Positions 28,162 through 41,827 of a DNA stretch of 47,771 nucleotides are shown in pieces. The translations under genes and the position numbers were made by a program. Position 1 is the first letter of the stretch; each line of letters starts with the position of its first letter. Below the pieces are notes generated by a model. It saw only the letters and a program-made list of their open reading frames with translations. It was not told the origin of the DNA and did no database searches. This DNA is from Setaria digitata (Eukaryota > Nematoda > Chromadorea > Rhabditida > Setariidae). The stretch is from assembly GCA_003640385.1 (NCBI GenBank), contig RCAB01000464.1, forward strand, positions 1-47,771, in the 5' to 3' direction.

Positions 28162-30876
28162 GAACCTCCACGGCTTCCATTATCGGTTCTAATTTTGGGG
28201 AGGCAATTTCCTTCCAAAAATCGTTCGTTTAACTGCTGCTAAACCTGCCTAGATTGTCCATATACTTCTTATAATGTTTCCAGCTTGACTGATAATATCA
28301 CTTTTGGCTGATAACGTAAAAACTCAAACGTAAAACATGCACACCAAAATGCTGTCAGAATGATTTAGTAGTAATAGAGAGTTAGAAATTATTGAAAGAG
28401 ATAAAAGATAACACAAAGACACAAAAAGATATATTAAATTAACCGTTTCACTGAGAGCATAAATGCAAAAATGAGCTAGGGATGGGTTTGGTCTAGCTTG
28501 ACTTGATTTGGCTAGGCTAGTGCCTACTGCTTGCCTCGTTGCTTAAAAAGTGTTCGTTGTCTGAGATAATTTTTTGCTTGGATTTTGTCAACCATACATA
28601 TAAAACCTTATATCTTTTTTTTTTTCAGGACCTCTTTCAATCAGTATGACGAATGTTTTTTTTTTTTTTTTTTTTTTTTTTATGGTGCTAGCATGCTGAT
28701 TTCTTTTCTCCTTTTTTTCTTTTTTTTTAAGACTAGCATAAAGACTACTAGATAGAATTTTTTTTCTTTTTGTATATATCTACGATATTGATAACAAATC
28801 GAGTTTTCTCGAGACTGAATAGTTTTTGTTTCCCAGTGAATGCTTTATATACCAGGGACAAGATTGGTTGTTTGGCTTAAATGATTGTGATAATAATTAC
28901 AGCTTTATCAAATGGAACTGTAATTGCTAACTGAACTAAACTGAAATACTTGAAATGGAAATTTATTTAAGCAAAAATTGATGAGCAATAAATTGTAGTG
29001 AAAACAATCAGGATTGCTTCTATTTCTTACTTTCACACCGATTACTTGTGATAATTATCATTTCTATTTCTTTAACGTATAACGGTGATTCTATATATTA
29101 AAATTAGTGAATAGGAAAAGTTACTAAAGCAAAAAATTGAGTAAATAATAATAATCATTAAGAAGACTGCGATACTTCTTAATTAATCGACATGCTATAG
29201 AAAAATGTGAAAGTTTTGACGGGACAAAGAAAAAAGTATATATATATATATATATATATATTTATCACAATATAATTTTTAACAAAATTTACAGTGTTAA
29301 TTTCAAGGATAATAATAGTAATATCGCATCGTGAAAATTGCTTATAAGTAGTGATAATGAAACTTATAGCAATTAAAACGGCAGTAGTAAGTGAAAGAAA
29401 TGAATGTAAGAAATAATGAAGCTACCATGAACATAAATATTCTATACATATATGAAACACAAACATTAATACTGGTATACTTAAAATTGAGTAAAAAAAA
29501 AAGAAAAAGAAAAAAGACAAAGAAAGAAAAATGGTTATGTATAGTGAAAGAGATAAGACTTGAAATGAAGGGAAATTGAGTTATTTTCGTTTTGAATAAG
29601 CAGTTCTAGTATAGATTGCAATCATATAGCATGCGAATACCACCAAGCCTCGTTATTATTCCACTTACAATCATCATTTATAAAGAATTTTCAAGATGCG
29701 ACATCACCATTATTATTATTATTATGATTCTCGAAATCAAGCGTACAAACTTTGTTAGATTATGTTCCGATACAAAAGAAAAAAAAAAAAAAAAAGAAAA
29801 CGGAAAGAATTATTCACAATTTTTTGCACAATTTAAAAGAACTTTCTCGATTTTCTCTTGAGAGAACATTGCTAAACAGGATGTGATGTATTCTCAATCC
29901 TATTAATAATTATCATATATTTGCATATTTTTTCTTTTTTGCTTTATTAACCTTGCTTTCTGTACTAATTTTAATATATAGGATTATTGTTACATAGAGA
30001 AGAAGCTTAAATAATATGATGAACAAAAAAATTATTCGATCCTGAAAATACTGAAAACTCGACTTGTTATCATTATCAATATTATAAACAAAAACAATAA
30101 GGTATAATTAAATAGCTTTCTAAATGCTAACTAGGCAAAGAATGACGTATGCTTATCATAAACCTTTAGACTAAGGTAGTTTAGCAAATTTATGTTTGTA
30201 ATTGATGTAACTGAAGAAGTATACAAATGGTATAGGTAAGATAAGGATGATAACGTAATAATGTTAATCTAACTAGAAATATAACAATTTATGCTGCTGT
30301 AACAAGTATTAATAAAAAATCTACTTAAGTAGATATCATACTTTCATCTTCTTCTAGGAGCAATAATGATAAAAATTGTAGTAGTGATAATTATAGTGAT
30401 AATATTGATTTCTAATTGTAAAAGTAATAAAAGTGCCAGTGATATTGGTTATATGGAAATGTTTTAAAAGTGCGACAAAGGCATAGGATGTAGGAAGTGT
30501 ATGATGTGAAATAGGCCTCATCATGGGAAGCCTAAAGATTTTCATGACTTGATCGATTTTAATTTTTGCGAAAAGAGTTAGAGTTTGAGAGGAAAGAGAG
30601 AGGAAATTGAGAAAGGAAACAAGAATGAAGCAAAACTAAAATGAAAACTTTTAGCATTCAGACTGTATTGAGCAGTAAGCCCAAATGATTTAGTTAGTAT
30701 TTTACTTAAGAAAAAAAAAACAAAAAGTGAAAAAAAAGTTCAGTGGAAAAAATGAATGTTTCATTTAGTTCTTGCCAACATCATTTTAAGAAGAAAAATG
30801 AAAGAAAAAAAAGCTATCTTCTTCAACTCATCCATTTTTAGGCTTTTTTTTTTAAGCTGATCGATGAGTGAATGTG

Positions 30877-30917
<41 letters not shown>

Positions 30918-31194
30918 NGTGCATGCAATTTCAGTGAGTAAAAAATTTATGAGTTAAAAGAAATTTTCAATTAATTTTATTCATATATAAAATTCTGAAA
31001 TAGAAAGAGGAAAAAAAAAATCTTTTGTTTTTTATTTAAACTAAGTAATTTTTATAAATTTCTGTTTATAAAAATGCTATATAGTAATGGTAGGGAAATA
31101 ATAAGAGAAAATAAATGAATGTAGAAACTAATTCCGTGATTTTTTTCGTACGAGACGTGGACTCAATTATTGAGATCCAGAAATTTTGACGGTA

Positions 31195-31445
31195 AAAAGA
31201 TAAGAGACAGTGATAATAGCAACAAGAGTAATAATAGATGATAATAACAATAATGATAGTAAAGATAATAGCGATAACACTAGTAATAACAATGATAATA
31301 ATAATTAATAGTAATACCAATAATGATAATAATGGTAATAATAATAATAATAATAATAGTAATAATAATGATAACAATAATAATAAAGCAACCATAATGA
31401 CAATAAATAATAATAATAATAATAATAATGAAAATGATAGTAATA
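31195..31445. repeat. Imperfect AAT/GATAAT trinucleotide repeat tract
   Basis: About 250 bases of AATAATAATGAT-type triplets, interrupted by GATAGT and AACAAT variants. The triplet period keeps long open frames on both strands (poly-Asn or poly-Ile), which explains the apparent reading frames here. Confidence 0.85.
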
Positions 31446-32532
31446 ATAAACATATCATAATCAGTATACATATATATATATATATATATTTGTTCAAAAT
31501 AATAGAAACTACAGTTGTCTATTGATTATAATAACTGATAGAAAGAATATTAAATGATCAACTAATCGCAAAAAAATATTTTATTCTATAAGATTGTTCT
31601 ATTGCCGCTTGTCAATCTATCAAGATATAACCTTAGAATGATTTCATTTTATAAATTACATATTAAAATATAAACAGTGCAATTGATGTGATCCCTTTCC
31701 GCATTATTATTTCATCTGATCAAAAGATAAAAAGAAGAAAAATTTACTTGATCTCTTAATATTTCTCTCTTCCTATTTCATTTTCTAAATTAGCTGCCTA
31801 AAATGAAATTAATATCCGTGGTAGAAGAAAGGACTAGTTATTGATGCTAAAATATGTCGTTGAATATGGACTTATTTTTTCTTTTCATGGATCGGTAGTC
31901 CATTTCTATATTACCCACAAGAAGCCAAAAAAAAAAAAAAAAAAAAAAAGAAAAAAGAAAATTCAATGGGATTTTTTTTTGGACAAGAAATTGACTTGGG
32001 AAAAGTAACGATCGAATATATATGTATAACTGAGTGGAAAATGTTGATACAGGGAAGGATAGAATTATTTAAAAAAGAAAAAAGGAAAAATAAAAGAAAG
32101 AAACGGAAGGTTAATGGATAAAAATCTTTAAAAAAAAAAAAAAAAGAAATTTATGTTAAAAACTTTTCCTTTTTCTTTTGAAAAATTTCAAGAAACAAAT
32201 AAAATAAATATTGGCGTATAAATGAGTGCGAGAAGAATGCAAAACAAATATTGATGTATAAAATATGAGTACATGAAGCAAGAGAAAATAATTATTGCAA
32301 GTTTAAGAAAATTTAAGTAGATTCTAATTATAAATGTAACAGCAGTATTAATTACGCGATAATTATGCTTCCGATTTTAATTATTTGAATATATCATCAA
32401 AATTAAGCACCAAAAGAGGGAAGAAAATTATGAAAAAGTTTAGCTTTTAAATGATCAAATAAACAGGAATATTAGCGATAGGTGAAAAAAAAATTGCTGA
32501 AGAAAGCGAAAAGAATTGATGATGAATTCAAA

Positions 32533-32537
<5 letters not shown>

Positions 32538-32581
<44 letters not shown>
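32538..32581. repeat. Long poly-A homopolymer (about 44)
   Basis: The longest clean homopolymer I see in the window. Its length is probably approximate in the assembly. Confidence 0.85.
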
Positions 32582-32582
<1 letters not shown>

Positions 32583-35500
32583 CAAAAAGAAGGGAAAATT
32601 AGGAGGGATATAATGGAAAAAAAAACGATAATAAGTGTTTTATAATCTTTTTTTCTTTTTTTTTTTAAATAAAATTTCAATATTAATATCTAACAAATGG
32701 AAGAGCATGTTGAAAATTTAAAAAAGATTTAAGTAAATGATATAATCTTATCCGAAACGATTCTATTAAATGGTATGTAGAAAAATTCTAAAAATGGCAT
32801 AAATATTAGAGTTCTATAAATCATATTATTATTATTATTATTTTAATTTTTTAGTTTTTTTTTTTTTGCTTCTCCTCAGTACATATATAATAGTAGCACT
32901 GAAACATATTAGAATAGAAAAATGAACGAATTTTCATTCCATTGGATGAAGCTTTTGCTGCAAAAAGGAAAATATATCCAAAAAATAATAAATGGTTACT
33001 TCCGGTCCATTCGAGAAATCGTAAAAATGCTTAGAACGAAATTGAAAAAGAGAACGGGGAGAAAAAAAAAAAAAAAACAAGGTGGAGAAAGAGGAGGTAA
33101 ATGAGTAAAAAATAATTAAATATTGAAAAAAAAAAGAGATTAAAGAATTGGAAGAAATAAGAAAAATTTTTCCATAATTTTTATTATTACTTATTTATTT
33201 ATTCACTTTTTTTTTTTTTGCATTAGAATGACCTTCATAAGTGAAGTAATTTTGATTTTTTTGTTTTTATTTTACTATTTTATATACTATTGTTTATGAA
33301 CTGTAGATAATAAGCGTCTACAAATTATGCATCTATAATTTATTTTTATTTTTATTCGACTGTTAATATAGAGAGAATTTTCGCTAGAAATTTCTTTCTT
33401 CAAAAAAGTTATATTGAAATTTGCCATTAGTAACCTTTAAAATTCCCAACAATTTTTATCATTTCAGATGTCTTTTTTTTTTGTTTCCCAGTTTTATTTA
33501 TAATATTTGAAAAATTCTTCTTCCTTTTTTCTGTCCTATGTTTTTTCTTTAAAACAAAAAAAAAAAAAAAAAGATTGATTTATTTATTTAACTTTCTCAT
33601 AAAGTGTTGCTTTGGTAGATGTACTGTTTTTTTTTAACTACCTGAAACTGCATAGTTAATCATTGCAAAAATGTAATTAAAAAAAGGTTCAACAATTAAA
33701 ATATTTTAGAAAATGGGTTTTTTTTTTTTTTTTACGACATATCAAAAATTGCAACTCGCAGCTGCTTCTTCTTCTTCATCCTATATTATCTATTTCTAAA
33801 TTTTAATAGCATAAAAAAAAATTTCCTTCATTAAGTTTTCCCCTCTAACATTTATATGTGTATATATATAAAATTAAAGCAAACAGTTTGCACAATTCTG
33901 TTTGAAAGTAAAATTCCAGAAATGCGAAAATTATTTTCGAAACAAAATAGCTCAGCAAAAAAATAAAAAATAAAAAAAAAAATAAAAAAGAGAAAAAAGG
34001 CAACAAAATAACAATAGCAATTATTTTATTAGAAATATCAGAAATAGAACACTATTGTATAAAATGTAAGCAAAAAATGAAAATTACATTTGCTGAGCTA
34101 TTTTTCATTAAATGTTTAAACGTTTAGTTAATTCTTCAAAAAAAAAAAAAAAAAATGAAAGTAAAAATAAAAAAAAAAAAAAGCAAAAAACAAATTTTGT
34201 TTTTTTACACTGTAAATATTAAATGAAAAACTTTTTGCTAACAAATGAAAATAACAGTAAACTTTGTATTAATGTATAAAGAAATCATTACGAATTCTTC
34301 GTATTCATCAATACTTTCTTTCATTTAAATCATACTTTGCTCACTACATTTGCACAATTTTTTCTTTTTCCCCTTAAAAAAAAAAAAAAAAAAAAAAATG
34401 AAAAGAAAGAAAAAAGACAAAAAGTTATGATTTATGATTCTTTACATCGACTATAAAGAAGAAATTTTTTGAATCATGACAATTTTTTTCTGCTTATTAT
34501 CATTATTTCCCACCTGTTATCAGCTAATCATTTTTTTTTCACCTTTCATTATTTTCATCGTATAACTAATTTAGATCAGATTTTTTTCATTTTTTTTTTT
34601 TTTTAACAAATTGTCGAGAAATTCCTTTTCTTCCTTTTTTTTTTTCCGCTAAAATTCTTTACCTTATTCGACTTAGGAAAAAGGAGTTCCAAATAAAAAA
34701 TTGACTTCTTTTTTTTTTTTCTTTTCTTTTTTTGTGAAAACTGAAAGAACTCTAGAAAAAATCATCCTTTTCTTCATTTCTTTTTTTCCTTGCTTTGTTT
34801 TTCATATAACTCTCGGAAGATTTTGCTGTGAGAAGTTTTTTTTTTTTTTCTAAAAAAACGGGAAATGATATGGATAACTTTTTTTTAAACATCAACACTG
34901 CTGTATTTTAATAAGCATGTCAATATTTAATAATAATTTTGCCGTGAAATCAGGCATATCAGAGAAATGTCACTTTCATCCATTTTTAAAATCATAGTTT
35001 TTTAGTTTTTTTTCTTTTCAATTTTAAAAAGAAAAATATAAACTAGTTTCATTTGTATTTTCTTTTTTTTTTTTTTTTTTTTAACATTTCTTTTAATTTA
35101 TTTTTCTCATCCTATCAAACAATTTCTTTTCTTTTTTTTTTTCCTTTGCTCACAAAATCGCTATTAGTCTTTATGTTTTTTGAAACGTAAAGTAGATTAT
35201 TAAAATGTTATTATTAAAAAAATTCAATAAATAATTTGGAGATGAAGACTAATTTTTACAGTAAGTAATTTCAAGATTAATTATCAGATATAAGAGATAA
35301 TTTATAATTTTTTCAAAAAACCACTTTGAAAGCAAAAATTTTGCCAGTAAAATTGTCTTTTCTATTAATGAGCCTCTTCTTCTCTTTGCTACTACAAAAT
35401 ATTGCTTTAAAAAATATTAAGTTTTTTAAGATATTTTTATTTTAAGTATTATTGGATTCTCCGAGCTTTTTTTTTTTCGTTTTTTTTTTTTTTTTTTTTT

Positions 35501-38500
35501 TTTTTTTTNAATAAATGATATGCTTTGCCTTCATCTTTCTAACAAATTTCTTGTAAATTCTATGAAATATTAAGTAGTAGAAAAATAATTTTGTACAATT
35601 GCTCCTTTTTGAAATTTGCAAATTTCAAAAAAATTATTGAATATATAATTTTCCCTATAGTAGATGATACACAACAATGCTAATTTCTCTCTCATCTCTA
35701 GAGGGCTGTTCGTTTTCTTATAATTTTTGTAAAATTTTAAAAGTTGTGGATTGTTCTAGCAATCAGTGTACTAATTTTTCTTGCTTTCACCCTTTCTGGA
35801 AAAGAGCAACTTTTCTGGCTTAACAATCGACAAAAGTGTTCTTAAGGTGATTGCTTAGATAAAAGTACTTTAAATGTCTAATGCTTAGCGATAAGACAGA
35901 TATCGCCTTTCTATTGGTCTGATAAAATTAGAATGAGTGAAATATTTGCCTAAAGTTTATTTTCAATTTTTTTTTTTCAACTAAAAAATAAAAGTTGGAA
36001 AGCAACTTTTTTTTTTCTGTTTAATATAACCATATAAAGCAGTAATACCCAAAAATAAAAGCTTTTTTTTTTTTTTTTTATAATTACCAAGGGATGAAAT
36101 TTGTTTTTCAGTGGTTCATTTTTATTTTTATTCTTTAATTTCCTTTTTATTATTCAATCATTACAGTGCTTATTATCATTGAGAATTGTATTAAGCATTT
36201 TAGACATTTTGGATATTAAAAAACAAAAGAAAAAAAAGAGGTGTAAATGCATGTGCAGGAAGTTATGCTTACCTTAAGGAAGGTTCCAAATTAAGAATTA
36301 ATTTCTAAGTCATCCTGCAAATGGATATATATGTATTATATGTATGTTATAATAAATTTTCCCGCATAATTTGATAAGATTTAAACATTACGACAAATGA
36401 TAAATTTCAATATTTTTTGTTAAAAAAAAAAAAAAAAAAACTTAAAGAGTAGGATTAAATCCGAGAATTAATATTGTTCCTCAGAGAAACTACCGCTATT
36501 TGGGGTTTTTTTTTTTTTTTTAAATCCTATAGGCAAGAAATTTATGCAATTCTGCTAAGTGCTGGATTGATTTTAGAGAGAGAAAGAGAGAGAGAGAGAA
36601 GAGGAAAACGAAAAATAAATGCAAAGGAAAAGAAGTGGATAGGAAAATTTTAGTTCCTCAAAAAGTATGTTCTTATAAAGCTACAATGTGGCATCAGTAT
36701 TTTCAGCAAAAAAAAAAAATAAAAACATTTCCAAATGAGAAAATTCAAAAAAAAAAAAAGAAAAAACAACTTCCGGCCAAATAAAAAAAAAAAAATTTAA
36801 AATAAATGAAACGATGAATGGGCTTGGCTAGATAAATTAGAATGAATTGACAAGATGAGAAATAGCCAAGAGTTGAAAGTATCATCTGACTGAATGCATC
36901 AGTGTATAGTCTAATTTAAAAATTTTCATCTAAAATTTTTTCTTAAGGGGAAAAGAAGCCTATTATTACACTCATTTATTTTAGAAAAGTGACAAAAAAA
37001 AACAAATAATTACTTTATTAAATATTATTTTAGGAGAACTTTTCCCTCTATTCCCCAAGTTTCATCATTGAAGGACAATTTTTTTTTCTGTTGTTGAAAA
37101 TAGAGGGGACGAGAAATTAAATGATTCTCGAGAAAATTGTTCTTGAAAAGTTTTTCGAAATTCGCGCTACCATAAGTGTACTTTAATAATTCGTCAAATA
37201 AAAATTAGCTATGGAAGAACAAAAACTTTTTTCTTTCTTTTTTTTTTTTTTTTTTTTGAACTAAATTAATATTTCCTGAAAATACCAACAGTGAAAGAAT
37301 AAGGATCAGACTATTTTTGATTTTACATATATATTTAATAAAATATATATATATATAAGCTTTATGTTTCAATATATCACAGTCGTTTAAAGACTTTTAT
37401 TTTATATCGAATTTTTAATCGATTTTCATGCATGAACTAAAAAAAAAATCACTAAAATTATTCTAAAATGTTAATACATGTGTAATATGTGTGGCATGAA
37501 ATTTCATAAATTTAAAATCCTTTAGTACTTTGCATACCTTTTCAGCAAAAAAAAAAAAGGAAAAGAATGAGAAAATATAATTGAAATAAAAATATATTAC
37601 AATTATAAATCGTCCAAAATGATCGAACGAGTGATTTAATATGGTTATTTTCGTAAAAGCTAAAGGTAGATAATTTGCATGATTTTTTTTCTTTGGAAAA
37701 GAAGGCACAAATGGCACTAAATTAATCTGTAATATAAAGCTATAAAATCGAAAAAAAAAAGAAATTGATTGTTCCTATAAAATTAAAGAAATAATAGATC
37801 ATCATTTGTTAGTAGATGAAAATTAGGCTAATTTTAAATGAAAAAACAAATTTTAATTGGTAACTTCAAAAAATTTAATCCTTTTCCTCGTACAACTTTT
37901 ATTTATTATTTTGCCTCTTTAATATCTCATTTTCATTTATGATTTATAAATTCAAGCATTTAATTCGATTATTTTTTCTTTTATTTCTATTATTATTATT
38001 TTTTAATGAATGAATATGATTGAATAATACGAAATAAATGAAATTATTTGCAGAGAGTAAGAAAGAAAAAGTATAAAAATGAGAAAACAAGGAAAGAAAA
38101 AAAAAAATTTTTTTTTGCTAAGGTGATATATCCAGGTATGATACATATATGGATTGGAAATAGAGCTTGTTGCAGGGAAACATAGCAACCATTTGGAATT
38201 ATATTGAGGCTATACATGTAATATAATGGGTAACTAATATCAAACCTGTCCAGTATCCCAGTAAATAATCAATCTATTTCATTCATCAATAAATTTAGTC
38301 ATATGAGCTTTTTAAAACATATGATACAGTGGTAAGACAAAAAAGAAAAAACTTTGAAAAAATTTTGTTAAAGTTTAAAATATTAATGGTGAAAGTATAA
38401 TACTAATCAGGTAAATAAATATTTTTTACTATATTAATGAATGAAAATTTTCTTTTCATTTGTTAACTTTGATTAGTTTAATTTTTATTCTCCCTATAAA

Positions 38501-40266
38501 TTAAGTATTTTGAATGTAATAAGCGTATTTGTTTTTTTTTTTTTTTTTCAAGTTTTAATTTATAATCATTGATGTAAATAATGATAAAGAGGGAGACGTA
38601 TAAAAAAGTGTATTAGAGAATTTGTTAATTTGCAAATAAGGATTTTGATAATCAGTAATTTATCATCTCCAATTTAGTGATTATTTTAAATATTCCAAAA
38701 ATTTATTATTCAAAAAATAATAATGTAGTAGCATGGCGAGTAATCAGTAATTGGTAAGCTTTTATGGTTTATTTATTGCAATTTTAAAAATAACTCCAAG
38801 CTTAATGCCACTATTTGCAACACTATACTTTGTTGATACATTTTCATAGACATGGACAAATTTTTTTTTCCTCTTTCTTAAAAAAAAAAATCAAAATTTT
38901 CAGCTTCATTTCCTTAAAATTATGACATTGGAAATGCACAAAATAATTCCCAGTAGATGAGGGGAAAGAAATTAGCGTAAAAAAAAAAAAAAAAAAAAAG
39001 GAAAAGAATTTTTTTTTTTCTGTGATTTTTTGTTTTTCCTAAAAGTAAATTTCAAATTACACTTTATTCCAATGATGGCATAAATTAGTGTGCTGTAAGT
39101 TTGGCAACGGAACGAAAATGACCGAAAGTAGTAACAAATAACAAATAATTTTAAAAACGATTGTAAGAACAACAACAGCAACAATGATAATTTCATTAGC
39201 AACAAACACTAAACAAAATAACAATAACAAAGGATAATAGTGGAACATAATCCTGATAATTATTTTTAATTGTTAATTTGAGCTACTGCTGAAACAAAAA
39301 TAATTGTAAAGCCTCCATGCGAGGATTACTTAATTTAGTGCGCAGTATGAGGAATATTAATTTGAAAAAAAAAAAGAGTAAAATTTATTCAATTTATTCA
39401 TTTCCTGTCTAGCGAGTAAATCATTATTATTTTTTACATCAGAAAATAGAAATTGAGCAGTAAAATTTTAAAATTCTGTCTAAAATTCAAAATTTATGTC
39501 ACATAATAGATCTTATAAACGATGTGTTTCCTTCTGCCACATTATTTTCTTCCAAAAGAATAATGTTATTTGGTCTCTTTTGCAATTTTATTTTTTGCAA
39601 AAAATTTATCACCGTTACAATCATATGTATGAATTGCGGAAAGGAAAGTTTTAGCGAGAAAAATGGGAAAGAAATGAAACGAAGAAATTCGAAATTTTTT
39701 TTTTTTCTTTTTTATAATTTATGATAAATTAAATTCTAAATGACATAGTGTAATAAATAGCGATCCATTTCATGCACTTAAGTTTTTCATCTAATTTTGC
39801 TTAATCTAAATAACAGTAACAGAAATAAAAGCAACATTAGCAAATAAATTAATGAATAATAATAGAAATTCAGCGATTGTGTCTATGTTTCAAATCTTCT
39901 TTTCCGTTTTTATTTTCTCCATAATAAATGATTCGTAACTGTTGATCGGACGGAAATTTTTTGGGTTGAAAAAAAAAATTCTTACAAATAAAAGTTAAAG
40001 AAGAAATGAATAAAACATCAAGGAACGAAAAGGCAACATATCACTTTCCATAGAATTTGGGACGAGAAAAAGAAAAGTCAAAAGAAAAAAGGAAGAAAAT
40101 TGTTCGAAAAGTTATGTTAAAAAAGTAAAAAGCCCATTATTCATTAAAAGGAAGGGAATATATATATATATGTTTTCATATTAAAAAAAAAAACATATAA
40201 AAAACATATATATATATTTTTTTTTCATTTCATATATATTTTCTCTGTCTTTATTTTTCTTTTTAG

Positions 40267-40271
<5 letters not shown>

Positions 40272-40329
<58 letters not shown>

Positions 40330-40338
40330 TATATATAT
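40272..40338. repeat. (AT)n microsatellite
   Basis: Nearly uninterrupted AT dinucleotides, the longest such tract in the window, flanked by further TATATA blocks at 40161-40171, 40205-40217 and 40357-40371. Confidence 0.9.
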
Positions 40339-41217
40339 CATTTTTTTTAAACTAAATATATATATATATATTTCATTTTTCAAATTTAAAAGGAAGAAAA
40401 AGTTTAAAAAAAAAAAATGTAGCAAGAAACAAGCATGCAAATGTCGTAATTTTTTTTTTTGTTTCAATAATTATGAAAAGAAAGGGGAATATCATGTATT
40501 ACAGTCCTTCTTTTTTCGTGAATCTTGGTAATTTGTTCTTAAATTTCTTCGGATGACTATTTCATTTAATGAGAAAATACCATATAGTTTAAAGCATTAA
40601 GTTTTATCATTTTACAAATTTTTTTCCTCTTCCTCTTTCTCTCTTTCTCCTTTTCTCTGCCTTTATTTTTCTTTTTAGTATTTTTTTCTTCAAGTACTAT
40701 TTAAAAAAAAAAAAAAAAACGAATGAAAGGGATACTGAATATATAAAGCAGCTGACTGCTGGAAGGAAAGAATGGAAAAAATGTAGCTGCTAAAAGTTAT
40801 ATGAAAAATATGAATTAATTTAAATAATTTTCAAATTCAATTCATTGTTCTGTTTTCACATTTGAAATACCGTAGGTAGAAAATTCGTTAATTTTATTAA
40901 AATGCTATGCATACATTAAATTTTAAAGCTTATCTAATGGGTCAAAAAAAAAAAAAAAAATGAAGGAAACTGTTATTGTAACAAAAAGAGAATTTTAAAT
41001 ATAATATAATATAAAATACATAGTAACTATAGTTATTGAGCAAATAAGAAAGATTAATATGGATATTAATTATAAGCAGTGTTAATTTGATAAGTTAGAA
41101 AAAAAAAAAAAAAAAACTTATTTTCTTTGTGCATTGTAGTAATAAAAGTGGCAATAGCAATAATAATAGTACTAATAGTGATAGTGATATTTTGTTATCG
41201 TTACGGTGTAATTTTTC

Positions 41218-41750
41218 GATGCGATATAAAGATAGTACATATTATTACTAATAATAATAAAATGATAACAGTAATTGTAACAATAATATTAGTAATTTTA
41301 AAAATAAAATATTACTATAAAAAAGGAATTTAACAAACCTCTAATTTTGTGATATGATAATAATAATTAATGACAGTAGTCATAATAATAATACTAATGA
41401 TTTTAAAACTATGATAAATGTTACGATAGAATGTAAAGAAATTTAAAAAAAAAAAACCTTTCATTTTGTAATATGATAAAAAGACAGTACATTGTATTAC
41501 TGATAATAATAACGGTAGTTATAGCAATAATATTAGTAATAATTAACAGTACCATAAATGTTACATTGAAATTGAAATAAAGAAATTTACCAAACCTTTA
41601 GTTATTTGATATGATAAAAAAAGATTAGCATATAGTATTACTGTTAATAATAAAATGATAACACTAGTAAGGTAATTTTACCGATAAAATAAATGATGCT
41701 AGGATGGAATATGAAAAAAAAAAAAAAAAAAATTCAACAAACCTTTAGTT
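41218..41750. repeat. Four diverged tandem copies of a roughly 120-145-bp unit next to rootletin exon A
   Basis: Each copy carries the same order of motifs on the plus strand: GATATGATAA/GCGATATAAA, then an AAT-rich middle, then AAATTTAACAAACCT-type sequence followed by a CTAATTTT/TTAGTTT-type block. The AACAAACCTTTAGTTT end motif appears near 41331, 41446 (interrupted by an A-run), 41588 and 41735. The last copy forms the donor boundary of rootletin exon A, so on the minus strand the older copies contain AAAGGTTTG donor-like sites. Confidence 0.6.
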
Positions 41751-41827
41751 TCCCTAACATATCTTATTGATGTTGTAGTTAAATTAGGATCCATATCAGT
41801 AGCATGTTCATCAGTAGGCGATGACAT
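41743..41827 (-). CDS. Candidate first exon A of the rootletin gene
   Basis: On the minus strand an ATG at 41827-41825 opens 28 codons, MSSPTDEHATDMDPNLTTTS then IRYVRETK, ending AAAG|GTTTGTTG in phase 1. An in-frame stop lies upstream, so this is the first Met. The phase fits the common exon at 27132 exactly (giving [13 protein letters not shown]). It does not fit exon B, which needs phase 2 at its acceptor, so A and B would be mutually exclusive first exons. The predicted long product is about 2,056 aa. Evidence is the clean start, donor, phase and non-repetitive hydrophilic sequence in an otherwise degenerate intron. No family match is known for these residues and the implied first intron is 14.6 kb, so confidence is moderate. 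Confidence 0.45.

Larger units (their letters stand above)
28162..41742. other. Giant-intron stretch with no recognisable gene
   Basis: 13.6 kb of very A+T-rich DNA. The first 400 bases (to about 28560) are less A+T rich and could be the promoter or 5' region for rootletin exon B. After that come homopolymers (for example about 44 As at 32538-32581), (AT)n at about 29237-29261, 37338-37357 and 40272-40338, AAT/TAA-type repeats at about 31200-31440, an AG-rich patch at about 36576-36600, and single Ns at 30918 and 35509. Short open frames in this stretch are repeats or poly-Lys/poly-Asn and are not supported as genes. If exon A at 41.8 kb is real, this is also the first intron of the long rootletin transcript. 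Confidence 0.6.

Noticed and set aside
27894..28217. Minus-strand open frame of 107 codons overlapping rootletin exon B
   Set aside because: It is a different frame over the same bases. It has no donor or acceptor that would join in phase with the rest, whereas the chosen frame ends in LLREEQ|GTGAGT and leads into the coiled coil.
31066..31525. Open frames on both strands rich in Asn, Ile or Tyr (up to 143 codons)
   Set aside because: They are produced by the AAT-type triplet repeat, which avoids stops on both strands.
32922..33104. 60-codon basic frame with a Lys/Gly-rich end
   Set aside because: No splice or composition support, ends in a poly-A-encoded Lys run, and lies in degenerate intron sequence.
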